A DNA stretch of 64,000 nucleotides from Uliginosibacterium sp. 31-16 (GCF_030730865.1 NZ_JAVALZ010000001.1:1178001-1242000); one strand, 5' to 3'. Positions 54,701 through 63,746 are shown, counted from the stretch's first letter. Notes: generated by a model from the sequence alone, not told the origin. Numbers and translations are program-made.

Positions 54701-57700
54701 AAACCGAGATGGACCTCACCGCCACCGATCTTGCCGGCATCATGCCTGCTGAGGCTTCGCATGCGGCAGCGCCACTGACACTTGATGAGCCGCTGATTGA
54801 CGAGCTGGAGATTGGTCTGCCTTTGCTGGCAGAAGAGGCTCCGGTGCTGGCGGTCGAGGCGGAAACCGGGGCCGGGATTGAACTCCTGCCCGAAGAGGAT
54901 GTGCCGACCCTGGACGAGGAGTTGGTCGCGCAGGAGCCTGAGCTGCCCGAGGTACTGCAGCCGGAAGAGTCGATTCCCGACTTGCCGGAGCTTGAGCCCG
55001 TGCCTGAGGCAGCGCTTGAGCCAGTGTTCGGGACTAGCACCCTGACGCGCAAGGAAGACGTCGACGGCATCGAGGAAGTCGCGATTGATGACGATGAAGG
55101 TGACATCGAGTTGCCAGTCATCAATCTGAATGCCTTCAACCCGCCGTCTGTCCAGGCTGTGCCCGAACCGGCAATGTCGGAGAGTGAAGTAACGATCGGC
55201 GACCAGACGTTGTCACGTGGCCTGTACGATCTGTACATCGCCGAGTCGCGCCAGTTGCTCGACAAGCTTCTCGACGAGCATACCCGGCTGGAAACCAGTT
55301 CGCTGCGCGTGCCGACCATTGATGCGATCCGCGCTGCGCACACCTTGGCCGGCATTTCGGGGACTGCCCGCATCGAGTCTGCCTATGCGCTGGGCAAGGC
55401 GCTTGAGCATGCCCTGCACCGCTTTACCGATACCGAAATTCCGCCTGTCGCGGCGCAGACCGATGTGCTTGGTACGGCCGTGCTGATGCTTGATGGCATG
55501 CTGGCCGAAGTCGTGCATCACATCATGCCTTTGCCTGCGCCGGAGCTGATCGCCCAGCTGGAAGCCCTGCATCCGAATTATCCGGACCATGACGTCGTGC
55601 CGGCTGCTGCTGAAGCACCTGCGCCGGCATTTGTTGATGAGCACGTCAGTCTGGTCGCTGCAGCAACCGCTGCCGCCGCCGTGCCCGTGATCCAGCCGGT
55701 GCCTGAGGCGCCCTTGCCGCTGGAAGCGGACAGTGGTCCGCAGGACGAACTCGATGAGCAACTGCTGCCCATCTTCTTCGAAGAAGCCGACGAATTACTG
55801 GTGGCCATCGGTGGTGTTCTGCGCGACATGCGTGCCGACCCGGCTGACAATGCCCCGCAGCAATCACTGGCCCGTCAGCTGCATACGCTCAAGGGCAGTG
55901 CGCGGATGGCCGGAGCCATGCGCCTCGGTCAGTATGTACACAATCTTGAAACCCATCTCGAAGCGTCTGCGCTGGCGCATCATGCCGGCCCGGCGCTGGT
56001 GGACGACCTTGAAAATGGTCTGGACCACATCGGCGCCTTGGTTGCCGCGCTGAAGAATCCGCCCGAGCTGGTGCCTGAAGCAGGCGTGCCAGAGTCCGAA
56101 GAGGCTCTGCAGACCGCGACTGTGGCCGATGTCCCGGGTGGGCTGCTGGAAACGCCCGCGGCGCCTGCCTCTGCGGCAGTGCCGGTCCGTCAGGTAGAAG
56201 CCATGCCGGTCTTCGATGATCTCGATGCGACCCAGACCCAGCCGCGTGCGCCGTTGCGGGTCAAGGCCGAGATGATCGACCGTTTCGTTAACGAAGCGGG
56301 TGAGGTGTCGATTGCGCGGACCCGGATCGAAGGCGAAATGCGCGTGCTGCGCCGCTCGCTGCTCGATCTGACGGAAAACGTGATCAGGCTGCGCAACCAG
56401 TTGCGTGAGGTGGAAATCCAGGCCGAGTCGCAGATGCAGTCACGCATCGCGGCGGCGGAATCCATGCACGACAATTTCGACCCGCTCGAATTCGACCGTT
56501 TCACCCGCCTGCAGGAACTGACGCGGATGATGGCCGAGTCGGTGGGTGACGTTACGACGATCCAGCAAAACCTGCTGCGCAATCTCGATGCCGCAGACTC
56601 CGCACTGCATGCGCAGGGCCGTCTGTCGCGCGATCTGCAGCAAGCGCTGATGGGCGTCCGGATGGTGCCTTTCGAAGAACTCGCCGACCGCCTGTACCGG
56701 GTCGTGCGCCAGACCACCAAAGAACTAGGCAAGCGCGCCAACCTCGACATTGTTGGCGGTGCGATCGAAATCGACCGCGGTGTGCTGGATCGCATGACTG
56801 CGCCGATCGAACACTTGCTGCGTAATGCCATCGCCCACGGTATCGAGATGCCGGAGATTCGTGCGGCAGCAGGCAAGCCTGAGGTTGGCCAGATCACCCT
56901 CAAGCTGACTCAGCTTTCCAACGAAATCGCGCTGGAGTTGGCCGACGACGGCAAGGGGCTGGATTACGCCCGCATCCTCGCGCGTGGGCGCTCGGTCGGG
57001 CTGGTCGGGCCGGACGAGAATCCGAACGAGAACCGCCTGACCCAGCTGATTTTCGAGCCGGGATTCTCGACCGCCGAATCCGTGTCCGGTATCGCCGGCC
57101 GCGGTGTGGGCATGGATGTGGTGAAGAACGAAACCATGTCCGTGGGTGGCCGCATCGACATTTTCTCCGATGTGGGCAAGGGTTCGCGCTTCCTGATTCA
57201 CCTGCCACTCACCCTTGCGGTGACGCAGGCCTTGCTGGTGCGTTCCGGTGAGCGTACTTACGCGATTCCGTCGAACATGGTCGAGCAGGCGCTTGAACTC
57301 AAGGATTCCACGCTGCAGGAAGTTCGCAGCAAGGGCCTGGTCGAATGGAAAGAAACCCAGTACCCCTTCACCTACCTGCCGCGTCTGCTGGGTAACGTGC
57401 ATGCGCAGCCGCTGCCGGCCCGTTATCAGTGGGTTCTGCTGGTACGCGCCGGTAGTCAGACTCTGGCGGTGCACATCGACGAACTGCGCGGTAACCAGGA
57501 AATCGTGGTCAAGAATGCCGGCCCGCAATTCGTGCGCCTGCAAGGTTACTCGGGCGCCACGGTGCTGGCCGACGGCGAAATCTCGCTGATTCTCAACCCG
57601 GTGGCTCTGGCTGCACGGCAGAGCGTGTCGGCGGCTGCCTCGGGCGATGTTGCAGAGGCGGGCGAAGAGGGTTACACCTTGCCGGTCGAGACGCGGATCC

Positions 57701-58071
57701 CCTCGATCATGGTTGTCGATGATTCGCTCACGGTGCGCAAGATCACCAGCCGCATGCTTGAGCGTGAAGGCTTCCAGGTGGTTACCGCCAAGGACGGTGT
57801 CGATGCGCTGGAGCAACTTGTCGAGTACAAGCCCGACGTGATGCTGCTGGATATCGAGATGCCCCGCATGGATGGCTTCGATCTGGCTCGCAACGTGCGC
57901 GCCGATGCCCGCCTGAAGGATGTGCCGATCATCATGATCACCTCGCGCATGGCCGACAAGCACCGCAACTATGCGATGGAAATCGGTGTCAATAACTATC
58001 TGGGCAAGCCCTATCAGGAAGAGCAGCTGCTTGAACTGATTGCCGGTTTCATCGCTGCCCAGCGTACGTAA
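51706..58071 (+). CDS. pilL: Hybrid CheA-type histidine kinase PilL/ChpA
   Basis: 2121 residues. An N-terminal PilL-type helical region (about 1-560) precedes Hpt domains with phospho-histidine in HTLKGSSRMVG (about 714), a divergent HTLAGISGTAR (about 1211) and HTLKGSARMAG (about 1392). An acidic Ala/Pro/Glu-rich linker (about 800-1160) repeats LDLTS or MDLTA motifs. CheA core: dimer/histidine-kinase region AEMIDRFVNEAGE, ATPase boxes HLLRNAIAHGIE, LADDGKGLDY and GIAGRGVGMDVVK (about 1790), CheW domain (about 1830-1970) and a C-terminal receiver with VVDDSLTVRK and DVMLLDIEMPRMDGF (about 2046). Controls PilG and PilH phosphorylation. E. coli-style CheA is only about 650 residues. Confidence 0.95.
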   Translation: MSLNNDFDVGPLTWVKGEIDAALNAARDRLTEVQADPSQREPLRFAQSHVHQASGALSIVGLDGVSQFAEAVDKLLSALAANEVAMSPELLALALRSVGMLGNYINEISAGAPHQPLRLFPAYQELVAARGGEAPLPSELFFPDLSVRPQLASTDAIAPERAAHELRVLRGRFEKGLLNWLRKPQEVAGPQEMLSAVQRIEQIQALPATRAFWWASIAFFEGLTAQAIPADRPAQRLCRRIDTQMKRLLEGSQIVAERLVRDVLYFVATARIDSQHADAVRSTYGLDRILPSPDVELSDTLRQPFVLRVRETLEQAKDCWNRFCAGAAVALPQFQEQLLELGKRVEPMRLAQVNRLLVALAESIVWLRADPLRLSDDLSMEIATGLLVIEQAAESPNADPALLRRQVDLLCVQFSGRCRGDVVPELDLTPFGEASRRAQERLFFNQLAREILTNLGQIEQTLDGFFRNPAQRDALPGLAGPLKQIEGAFAVLGEQKAVTLVRDNAAAIARFAEATDAPAQEELDEVAHQLSALGFYVDALKTGAARLDDFLNPSSTRIDEEVVAAATTTVEAQLQRETRETHNLVEALKEAPEDQFLRDQLVSSLEAIREDAQLVADTGLEQKAKDALASLKSGEATQETLAETFASVVPALAPQPSEETARLMAASNEELDAELLGIFLEEAHEVLETIAEHRNKVVAEPHDFESLTTVRRGFHTLKGSSRMVGLTDFSEAARFVEMAMNRWLQLEKDADASLIAMLDNACLLFGAWVEQLETGGGLWRDATALTAQAQNLLGALDSPADEMNTPAAAVGAAASVAGAVAEPVFTDELQEAMAPAVEAGSELDLTSTLMELDLAALSSGEQIHTEVDLAVTDFEGDALRIFTSEFGEQAGGAEAEALAARFEAPQTPSSLDPVATAPDLLDFELDDLDAEVEAPPAASPAAAATGDVPVALDLDFGDDDIDTSSPAEPVAMEVAELDLTSSMVNTQLEAMMNGDSLGETEMDLTATDLAGIMPAEASHAAAPLTLDEPLIDELEIGLPLLAEEAPVLAVEAETGAGIELLPEEDVPTLDEELVAQEPELPEVLQPEESIPDLPELEPVPEAALEPVFGTSTLTRKEDVDGIEEVAIDDDEGDIELPVINLNAFNPPSVQAVPEPAMSESEVTIGDQTLSRGLYDLYIAESRQLLDKLLDEHTRLETSSLRVPTIDAIRAAHTLAGISGTARIESAYALGKALEHALHRFTDTEIPPVAAQTDVLGTAVLMLDGMLAEVVHHIMPLPAPELIAQLEALHPNYPDHDVVPAAAEAPAPAFVDEHVSLVAAATAAAAVPVIQPVPEAPLPLEADSGPQDELDEQLLPIFFEEADELLVAIGGVLRDMRADPADNAPQQSLARQLHTLKGSARMAGAMRLGQYVHNLETHLEASALAHHAGPALVDDLENGLDHIGALVAALKNPPELVPEAGVPESEEALQTATVADVPGGLLETPAAPASAAVPVRQVEAMPVFDDLDATQTQPRAPLRVKAEMIDRFVNEAGEVSIARTRIEGEMRVLRRSLLDLTENVIRLRNQLREVEIQAESQMQSRIAAAESMHDNFDPLEFDRFTRLQELTRMMAESVGDVTTIQQNLLRNLDAADSALHAQGRLSRDLQQALMGVRMVPFEELADRLYRVVRQTTKELGKRANLDIVGGAIEIDRGVLDRMTAPIEHLLRNAIAHGIEMPEIRAAAGKPEVGQITLKLTQLSNEIALELADDGKGLDYARILARGRSVGLVGPDENPNENRLTQLIFEPGFSTAESVSGIAGRGVGMDVVKNETMSVGGRIDIFSDVGKGSRFLIHLPLTLAVTQALLVRSGERTYAIPSNMVEQALELKDSTLQEVRSKGLVEWKETQYPFTYLPRLLGNVHAQPLPARYQWVLLVRAGSQTLAVHIDELRGNQEIVVKNAGPQFVRLQGYSGATVLADGEISLILNPVALAARQSVSAAASGDVAEAGEEGYTLPVETRIPSIMVVDDSLTVRKITSRMLEREGFQVVTAKDGVDALEQLVEYKPDVMLLDIEMPRMDGFDLARNVRADARLKDVPIIMITSRMADKHRNYAMEIGVNNYLGKPYQEEQLLELIAGFIAAQRT

Positions 58072-58078
58072 TCCGGAA

Positions 58079-58100
58079 CCGGCCCGCCATGGCGGGCCGG
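58079..58100 (+). terminator. GC-rich stem after pilL
   Basis: CCGGCCCGCC / GGCGGGCCGG, ten perfect pairs just after the stop codon. No T-tract, so termination may need Rho. Confidence 0.6.
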
Positions 58101-58174
58101 CTGCCGAGCCGCTTCCAGCCTCACTCTTCAACCTGCCTGCGCGCACAGGTCCGCGCCATGCGGTTCTCCGGATA

Positions 58175-58201
58175 GTGTCAGAAATTTGCCAAATTCGACA
58201 C
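58175..58201. promoter_or_regulatory. Near-palindromic AT-rich site upstream of dusB-fis
   Basis: GTGTC at 58175-58179 and GACAC at 58197-58201 frame AGAAATTTGCCAAATTC. The approximate dyad and AT-rich centre suggest a protein-binding site in the operon promoter region; TAGAAT at about 58252 may be the -10. No regulator is assigned. Remaining bases 58101-58300 show no gene. Confidence 0.3.
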
Positions 58202-58300
58202 GTTGAGCAACTTTCGTTGCGCAAAAAGTAAGCACTTGCTGGCCCTGATCGGCTAGAATTCCGCCCTTCGCCCCGCCTGTTCTTTTGCTTTTTGCTGATC

Positions 58301-59332
58301 ATGGAATTCGCCGGTATCCGTCTGAAAAACCAGCTGTTTGTTGCGCCGATGGCTGGCGTGACGGATCGCCCGTTCCGCCAGTTGTGCCGCAAGATGGGTG
58401 CCGGGCTGGCCGTGTCGGAAATGGTGACGTCGAATTCCTTGCTTTACGGCAGTACCAAGACCCGGCGCCGCGCCAATCACTGCGGTGAACCGGGGCCGAT
58501 TTCGGTGCAGATCGCTGGTGCCGATCCGGTCATGATGGCCGAGGCTGCGCGTCACAATGCGGCCAATGGTGCGCAGATCATCGACATCAACATGGGTTGC
58601 CCGGCCAAGAAGGTCTGCAATGTGGCGGCTGGTTCCGCCCTGATGCGCGACGAGTTGCTGGTGGCGCGCATTCTGGAAAGCGTGGTCGCAGCGGTGCCTG
58701 ATCTGCCGGTAACGCTGAAATTCCGTACCGGCTGGGATCATGCCAACCGCAATGCAGCCACCATTGCACGCATTGCCGAGCAATCCGGTATCCGCCTGAT
58801 CGCCATTCATGGCCGTACCCGTGCTGATCTGTACATGGGTAACGCCGAGTACGACACCATTGCCACGGTGAAAGCGCAGGCTGGCATTCCGGTGATCGCC
58901 AATGGCGATATCGATTCGCCGCAGAAGGCGAAATTCGTGCTGGATTACACCGGCGCCGATGGCGTCATGATCGGCCGCGCGGCACAGGGGCGGCCGTGGA
59001 TCTTCCGCGAGATCGAGCATTACCTGAGAACCGGCGAGCTGCTGCCGCCACCGGAAGTCAGCGAGATTCATCGCGTGTGTCGCGAGCATCTGGCCGATCT
59101 GCATGAATTTTACGGCGGTATCGCCGGAGTACGCGTGGCCCGCAAGCATATTGCCTGGTACACCAAAGGCATCGTCGGCTCGCACGCATTTCGCCAGCAG
59201 ATGAACCTGCTGGAAACGCCAGAAGGCCAGTTTGCTGCCATTGACGAATTTTTCAGCCTGCAGGCGACGCATTCACTGCGCCTGCAGTACGACAACAACA
59301 ATCAGTCCGAGACGGAAGTACTTGCCGCATGA
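58301..59332 (+). CDS. dusB: tRNA-dihydrouridine synthase B
   Basis: 343 residues from the ATG at 58301 (MEFAGIRLKNQLFVAPMAGVT); an in-frame TTG at 58292 would add three residues. TIM-barrel FMN enzyme with APMAGVTDRPFRQLCRKMG, the catalytic Cys in INMGCPAKKVCN, TLKFRTGWD and ANGDIDSPQKA, VMIGRAAQGRPW. Reduces uridine to dihydrouridine in the tRNA D-loop. Overlaps fis by ATGA, the conserved dusB-fis operon. Confidence 0.95.
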   Translation: MEFAGIRLKNQLFVAPMAGVTDRPFRQLCRKMGAGLAVSEMVTSNSLLYGSTKTRRRANHCGEPGPISVQIAGADPVMMAEAARHNAANGAQIIDINMGCPAKKVCNVAAGSALMRDELLVARILESVVAAVPDLPVTLKFRTGWDHANRNAATIARIAEQSGIRLIAIHGRTRADLYMGNAEYDTIATVKAQAGIPVIANGDIDSPQKAKFVLDYTGADGVMIGRAAQGRPWIFREIEHYLRTGELLPPPEVSEIHRVCREHLADLHEFYGGIAGVRVARKHIAWYTKGIVGSHAFRQQMNLLETPEGQFAAIDEFFSLQATHSLRLQYDNNNQSETEVLAA

Positions 59333-59565
59333 ACAAGAAGAACGATATTGCCGTGTGCGTGACGCACGCGCTGGACCGCTATTTTGCCGATCTGGACGGC
59401 GAAACCCCCGCTGACATCTACGACATGGTGATTCGCCAGGTCGAGCGTCCGCTGCTCGAATCGATCATGGCCCGGGTTGGCGGCAACCAGACTTCTGCGG
59501 CCACGATGCTTGGCATCACCCGTAACACCCTGCGCCGCAAGCTGCTGGACCATGGCTTGCTGTAA
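59329..59565 (+). CDS. fis: Fis family nucleoid-associated DNA-binding protein
   Basis: 78 residues. The C-terminal helix-turn-helix matches Fis (VGGNQTSAATMLGITRNTLRRKLLDHGL) and the N-terminal half (YFADLDGETPADIYDMVIRQVERPLLE) forms the dimerisation arm. Shorter than E. coli Fis (98 residues). It coordinates rRNA promoters and chromosome structure in fast growth. Start codon overlaps the dusB stop (ATGA). Confidence 0.93.
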   Translation: MNKKNDIAVCVTHALDRYFADLDGETPADIYDMVIRQVERPLLESIMARVGGNQTSAATMLGITRNTLRRKLLDHGLL

Positions 59566-59604
59566 TCCGCCTGCAAACATCTTCCATCACATTCAGGTCA
59601 GACC

Positions 59605-61200
59605 ATGAAAGTCACCCAAGCCCTTCTCAGCGTTTCCGATAAAAGCGGTGTGGTCGAGTTCGCTCGCGAGCTCTCCGTCCTCGGCGTCGAACTCCTGTCC
59701 ACCGGCGGCACGGCCAAGGCTCTGCGCGACGCCGGGCTGGATGTGACCGATGTAGGTGACTACACCGGTTTCCCCGAGATGCTGGATGGCCGCGTCAAGA
59801 CCCTGCACCCCAAGGTGCATGGCGGCATCCTTGCCCGTCGCGATGTGCCCGAGCATCTGGCCACCATCGAAGCGCACCACATCCCGCGCATCGACCTTGT
59901 GGTGGTGAACCTCTACCCCTTCCAGGCCACCGTGGCCAAGGACGGCTGCACGCTCGCTGACGCCATCGAGAACATCGACATTGGCGGCCCGACCATGGTG
60001 CGCGCTGCGGCCAAGAATCACGGCAATGAGGCGGGTGGCGTCGGCATCGTGACCGATCCGGCCGACTATGTGGCCATCGTTGCGGAACTCAAGTCCAACG
60101 CCTGCACGCTCAGCCACAAGACCCGCTTCGAACTGGCCCGCAAGGCTTTCACCCACACCGCGCGCTACGATTCGGCGATTGCCAACTGGCTGACCGCCGT
60201 GAACGCCGACAAGCTGGTCGACAATGCTGCACCCGAGCGGGTCGAGTACCCGACCCGCCTGCAACTGGCTTTCGACAAGGTGCAGGACCTGCGCTACGGC
60301 GAGAACCCGCACCAGACCGCCGCCTTTTACCGCGATCTGGCCTCGCCCGCTGGCGGTATTGGCAGCTACACCCAGCTGCAGGGCAAGGAACTCTCCTACA
60401 ACAACATCGCCGACTCCGATGCGGCCTGGGAATGCGTCAAGGCTTTCGACACCTCGGCAGTTGCCTGTGTCATCGTCAAGCACGCCAACCCCTGCGGCGT
60501 GGCGCTCGGCGCGACGGCTGAAGAAGCCTATCGCAAGGCCTTCTCCACCGATCCGACCTCGGCCTTCGGCGGCATCATCGCCTTCAACGCCGAAGTCGAC
60601 AAAGCCACGGCCGAAGCCATCTCCGGCCAGTTCATGGAAGTCTGCATCGCCCCGTTCTACACCGCCGAGGCCCTCGAGCTGCTCGCGGTGAAGAAGAACG
60701 TGCGCGTGCTCACCTGCCCGCTCGGCAAGATCAGCCAGACCGACTACAAGCGCGTGGCCGGTGGTCTCCTGGTGCAGACCTATGACGATGCCGTGCTGCG
60801 CGAAGCCGACATCAAGGTCGTTACCAAGCGTGCGCCGACGCCGAAGGAAATGAGCGATCTGCTCTTCGCCTGGCGCGTGGCCAAGTACGTGAAGTCCAAC
60901 GCCATTGTCTATTGCAAGGACGGCATGACCGTTGGTGTCGGCGCCGGCCAGATGAGCCGCGTCGATTCCGCGCGCATCGCCAGAATCAAGGCCGAGAACG
61001 CCGGTCTGGTGATCCCCGGCTGCGTGGTCGCCTCGGATGCCTTCTTCCCGTTCCGTGATGGTCTGGACGTGCTGGCGCAGGCCGGCGCCACCGCCGTCAT
61101 TCAGCCAGGTGGCTCCATGCGCGATGCTGAAGTCATCGCTGCGGCCGACGAACAGAATGTCGCCATGGTGTTCACCGGTTTCCGTCACTTCCGTCACTGA
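59605..61200 (+). CDS. purH: Bifunctional AICAR transformylase / IMP cyclohydrolase
   Basis: 531 residues, standard length. N-terminal MGS-like IMP cyclohydrolase: [57 protein letters not shown]-terminal [42 protein letters not shown] and [13 protein letters not shown]. Catalyses the last two steps of IMP synthesis. About 40 bp after fis; 11 bp before pagP. Confidence 0.97.
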   Translation: MKVTQALLSVSDKSGVVEFARELSVLGVELLSTGGTAKALRDAGLDVTDVGDYTGFPEMLDGRVKTLHPKVHGGILARRDVPEHLATIEAHHIPRIDLVVVNLYPFQATVAKDGCTLADAIENIDIGGPTMVRAAAKNHGNEAGGVGIVTDPADYVAIVAELKSNACTLSHKTRFELARKAFTHTARYDSAIANWLTAVNADKLVDNAAPERVEYPTRLQLAFDKVQDLRYGENPHQTAAFYRDLASPAGGIGSYTQLQGKELSYNNIADSDAAWECVKAFDTSAVACVIVKHANPCGVALGATAEEAYRKAFSTDPTSAFGGIIAFNAEVDKATAEAISGQFMEVCIAPFYTAEALELLAVKKNVRVLTCPLGKISQTDYKRVAGGLLVQTYDDAVLREADIKVVTKRAPTPKEMSDLLFAWRVAKYVKSNAIVYCKDGMTVGVGAGQMSRVDSARIARIKAENAGLVIPGCVVASDAFFPFRDGLDVLAQAGATAVIQPGGSMRDAEVIAAADEQNVAMVFTGFRHFRH

Positions 61201-61211
61201 GAGTTTTTTAG

Positions 61212-61790
61212 ATGTCATTGCGTACCGTATTTGCCTTCCTGTGCAGCGTCACCATCGGCCTGCTTGCCACCAATGCCAGTGCCGCCGGGCAAGAGCCCGG
61301 CTGGTTCTCCCGTCAGTGGGATGCCGCCAGCACCGAGGTGAAAACTGTTGCCGACGAGGGGAAATGGGATTTCTACGAACCCGTTTATGCCTGGCACCTG
61401 CCCTACGCCTACAACTCCGGCCAGCGTGAGAAGTACAACAACACGCCCTGGCCGGCTTTCGGTATCGGCAAGGGCCGCTACGACGAAAAGGGCAATCGCA
61501 GCAGCCTGTACGCCATGGGGTATATCGACTCGAACGACAAGTGGTCGGCCAATGTTGGCTACGGCTACTCCTGGCAGTATGGTCAGCGCCACGGGTTCAA
61601 CTACGGTCTGGGTTACACCGTTGGTCTGATGACCCGCGAAGATTATTTCAATCGCGTACCTTTCCCCTTCATCCTGCCGACGGCTTCGCTGGGCTATGAC
61701 AACTACAAGGTCGAGACCGGATACGTTCCAGGCGTCAAGAAGGGTACCGGCAACATCCTGTTCATCTGGCTCAAGTACGAACTGAAGTAA
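61212..61790 (+). CDS. pagP: Lipid A palmitoyltransferase PagP
   Basis: 192 residues with a signal peptide (about 1-24, cleaved after NASA). It aligns with PagP: KWDFYEPVYAWHLPYAY, EKYNNTPWPAFGIGKGRYDEKGN, YAMGYIDSNDKW, GYGYSW and PFPFILPTASLGY. The outer-membrane beta-barrel catalytic His (AWHLPYAY), Asp and Ser (IDSND) are conserved. It transfers palmitate to lipid A, giving resistance to antimicrobial peptides. It is inserted between purH and purD, unusual for a PhoP-regulated stress gene. Confidence 0.9.
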   Translation: MSLRTVFAFLCSVTIGLLATNASAAGQEPGWFSRQWDAASTEVKTVADEGKWDFYEPVYAWHLPYAYNSGQREKYNNTPWPAFGIGKGRYDEKGNRSSLYAMGYIDSNDKWSANVGYGYSWQYGQRHGFNYGLGYTVGLMTREDYFNRVPFPFILPTASLGYDNYKVETGYVPGVKKGTGNILFIWLKYELK

Positions 61791-61800
61791 AAACTCCATC

Positions 61801-63069
61801 ATGAAAATTCTTGTCATCGGTTCTGGCGGCCGCGAACACGCCCTGGCCTGGAAGCTGGCCCAGTCGCCGCGTCTGCAAAAGGTCTATGTCGCGCCAGGCA
61901 ACGCAGGGACCGCACTGGAGCCGGCGCTGGAAAACGTGCCGGCCAACAGCATCACGGAGTGGATTGCCTTCGTGAAACGCGAAGGCATCGCGCTCACCGT
62001 GGTGGGGCCGGAGGCGCCTCTGGCGGCGGGCATTGTGGATGCGTTCCGTGCCGAGGGCTTGCCCATCTTCGGGCCGAGCAAGGCCTGTGCGCAGCTTGAG
62101 GCCTCCAAGGATTTTGCCAAGGCGTTCATGCAGCGTCACGGCATTCCCACCGCGAAGTATCAGACCTTCTCGGACGCCGCTGCCGCGCATGCCTACATCG
62201 ATGCCGAAGGTGCGCCGATCGTCATCAAGGCCGACGGGTTGGCTGCCGGCAAGGGCGTGGTGGTGGCCATGTCGCTGGACGAAGCACATGCCGCCATCGA
62301 CATGATGCTGCTCGACAACAAGATGGGCGACGCCGGTGCGCGCGTGGTCATCGAGGAATTCATGGCTGGCGAAGAAGCCAGCTTCATCGTCATGTGCGAT
62401 GGCAAGCATGCACTGGCCATGGCGACCAGCCAGGACCACAAACGCCTGCTCGACGCTGATCAGGGCCCCAACACCGGCGGCATGGGCGCCTACTCACCGG
62501 CTCCGGTGGTCACCCCGGCGGTGCACGCGCGTGCCATGCGCGAAGTGATCAAGCCCGTGCTCGACGGCATGATTGCCGAAGGCACGCCTTATACCGGCTT
62601 CCTGTATGCCGGCCTGATGATCGATGAAGCCGGTGCGCCGCGCGTAGTCGAATTCAACTGCCGTTTCGGCGACCCGGAAACCCAGCCGGTGATGATGCGG
62701 CTGAAAACCGATCTGGTCGATCTGGTCGAGGCTGCCATTGCTGGCAAGCTGGATACCGCCGAGGCCGACTGGGACCGGCGCGTCGCGCTCGGCGTGGTGC
62801 TGGCTGCGGGCGGCTACCCGGATGATCCGCGCAAGGGCGATGCGATCAGCGGGCTGGAGGCCAAACAGGAGGATGCCCATGTCTTCCACGCCGGCACGAC
62901 CCTGCGCCATGGCAAGGTGGTCAGCAATGGCGGCCGCGTGCTGTGCGTCACCGCGCTCGGCGACTCGGTCAAGGAAGCTCAGACCCGCGCCTACGAGCTG
63001 ACCAGCAAGATCCACTTCGAAGGCATGCAATACCGTCACGATATCGGCTATCGCGCGATCAAGCGCTGA
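61801..63069 (+). CDS. purD: Phosphoribosylamine-glycine ligase
   Basis: 422 residues. ATP-grasp enzyme: ILVIGSGGREHALAWKLAQS, TVVGPEAPLAAGIVDAF, GIPTAKYQTF, IVIKADGLAAGKGVVVA, EASFIVMCDGKHALAMATSQDHKR, NTGGMGAYSPAP and EFNCRFGDPETQPV. Forms GAR from phosphoribosylamine and glycine. Part of the purH-pagP-purD operon with a 10-bp gap. A terminator follows at 63088. Confidence 0.97.
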   Translation: MKILVIGSGGREHALAWKLAQSPRLQKVYVAPGNAGTALEPALENVPANSITEWIAFVKREGIALTVVGPEAPLAAGIVDAFRAEGLPIFGPSKACAQLEASKDFAKAFMQRHGIPTAKYQTFSDAAAAHAYIDAEGAPIVIKADGLAAGKGVVVAMSLDEAHAAIDMMLLDNKMGDAGARVVIEEFMAGEEASFIVMCDGKHALAMATSQDHKRLLDADQGPNTGGMGAYSPAPVVTPAVHARAMREVIKPVLDGMIAEGTPYTGFLYAGLMIDEAGAPRVVEFNCRFGDPETQPVMMRLKTDLVDLVEAAIAGKLDTAEADWDRRVALGVVLAAGGYPDDPRKGDAISGLEAKQEDAHVFHAGTTLRHGKVVSNGGRVLCVTALGDSVKEAQTRAYELTSKIHFEGMQYRHDIGYRAIKR

Positions 63070-63087
63070 TTCCGGTGTTGCAGGGAC

Positions 63088-63120
63088 AAAGGGCATCGCT
63101 GCATTGCACGGTGCCCTTTT
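63088..63120 (+). terminator. Terminator after purD
   Basis: AAAGGGCA / TGCCCTTT, eight pairs around a sixteen-base loop, followed by TTTTG and TTTTG. Confidence 0.75.
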
Positions 63121-63129
63121 GTTTTGAGT

Positions 63130-63220
63130 GTGCTGAAGAGCCGCGTGCAGCAAGGTCCTTCAGCAGGCCTGCCGGGGAAGGCAATCAGGATGCGGCTTGG
63201 CGAGGCTGGTGCATGGGAAT
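63130..63220. repeat. Family 1 repeat copy
   Basis: Contains GCTGAAGAGCCGCGTGC, GGTCCTTCAGCAGGCCTG and GGATGCGGCTTGGCG, resembling the copy at the left edge (1-115). It fills the gap between convergent purD and hslR. Confidence 0.5.
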
Positions 63221-63262
63221 GCCCGTCACAAGCCACTCTTCGGACGGCGCTGCATCACGGGC

Positions 63263-63652
63263 CTAGCCGCCCCGCCAGCGGTCCATGCTGCGCCGGTCGC
63301 GCTTGGTCGGGCGGCCGTGGATGTCGGCGGCGGGCTCGACGCGCAGGTGGCGTTCGTCCAGCTGCTTCGCTCGGCGCGCCTGGCTGGCTTCGGTTTCGGC
63401 GTAGAGCTTGCGCGCTTCAGGGGCCGGGCCGCGTTTTTCGGAGAGCCCTTCCACCACCAGTTCCCAGTGCAGATCGCCGATGGAGAGTTCCACGCGGTCA
63501 CCGATCTTCACGTCCTTGGCGGGCTTCACGCGCAGGCCGTTGACCTGCACTCTGCCGCCGTCCACGGCGTCGGTGGCGAGCGAGCGGGTCTTGAAGAAGC
63601 GTGCGGCCCACAGCCATTTGTCGATGCGAACCGCGCTTAATTCCGTCACCAC
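63263..63652 (-). CDS. hslR: Ribosome-associated heat shock protein Hsp15 (S4 domain)
   Basis: 129 residues from a GTG at 63652 (or 63649). An S4 RNA-binding domain at about 8-70 (RIDKWLWAARFFKTRSLATDAV, GGRVQVNGLRVKPAKDVKIGD) with a basic C-terminal extension ending KRDRRSMDRWRGG is the hallmark of Hsp15. It helps recycle stalled 50S subunits carrying peptidyl-tRNA after heat shock. Single gene; the gap to the VOC gene holds repeat family 2. Confidence 0.92.
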   Translation of the reverse strand: MVTELSAVRIDKWLWAARFFKTRSLATDAVDGGRVQVNGLRVKPAKDVKIGDRVELSIGDLHWELVVEGLSEKRGPAPEARKLYAETEASQARRAKQLDERHLRVEPAADIHGRPTKRDRRSMDRWRGG

Positions 63653-63663
63653 GGCAGCCCTGC

Positions 63664-63717
63664 CTTTGTCGACTTCGTCTGGCCGTGCTCAAGCACTGTC
63701 TGCGCCTCGTCTTCGCG
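63664..63717 (+). repeat. 54-bp repeat family 2, copy C
   Basis: CTTTGTCGACTTCG to TCTTCGCG. Compared with the reverse complement of 38902-38955 it is identical at 47 of 54 positions with no gap; compared with 26432-26508 it shares both ends. Located upstream of hslR. Confidence 0.8.
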
Positions 63718-63746
63718 GCAGGTCTGCCGTGGAGCGGAATTGTTCA

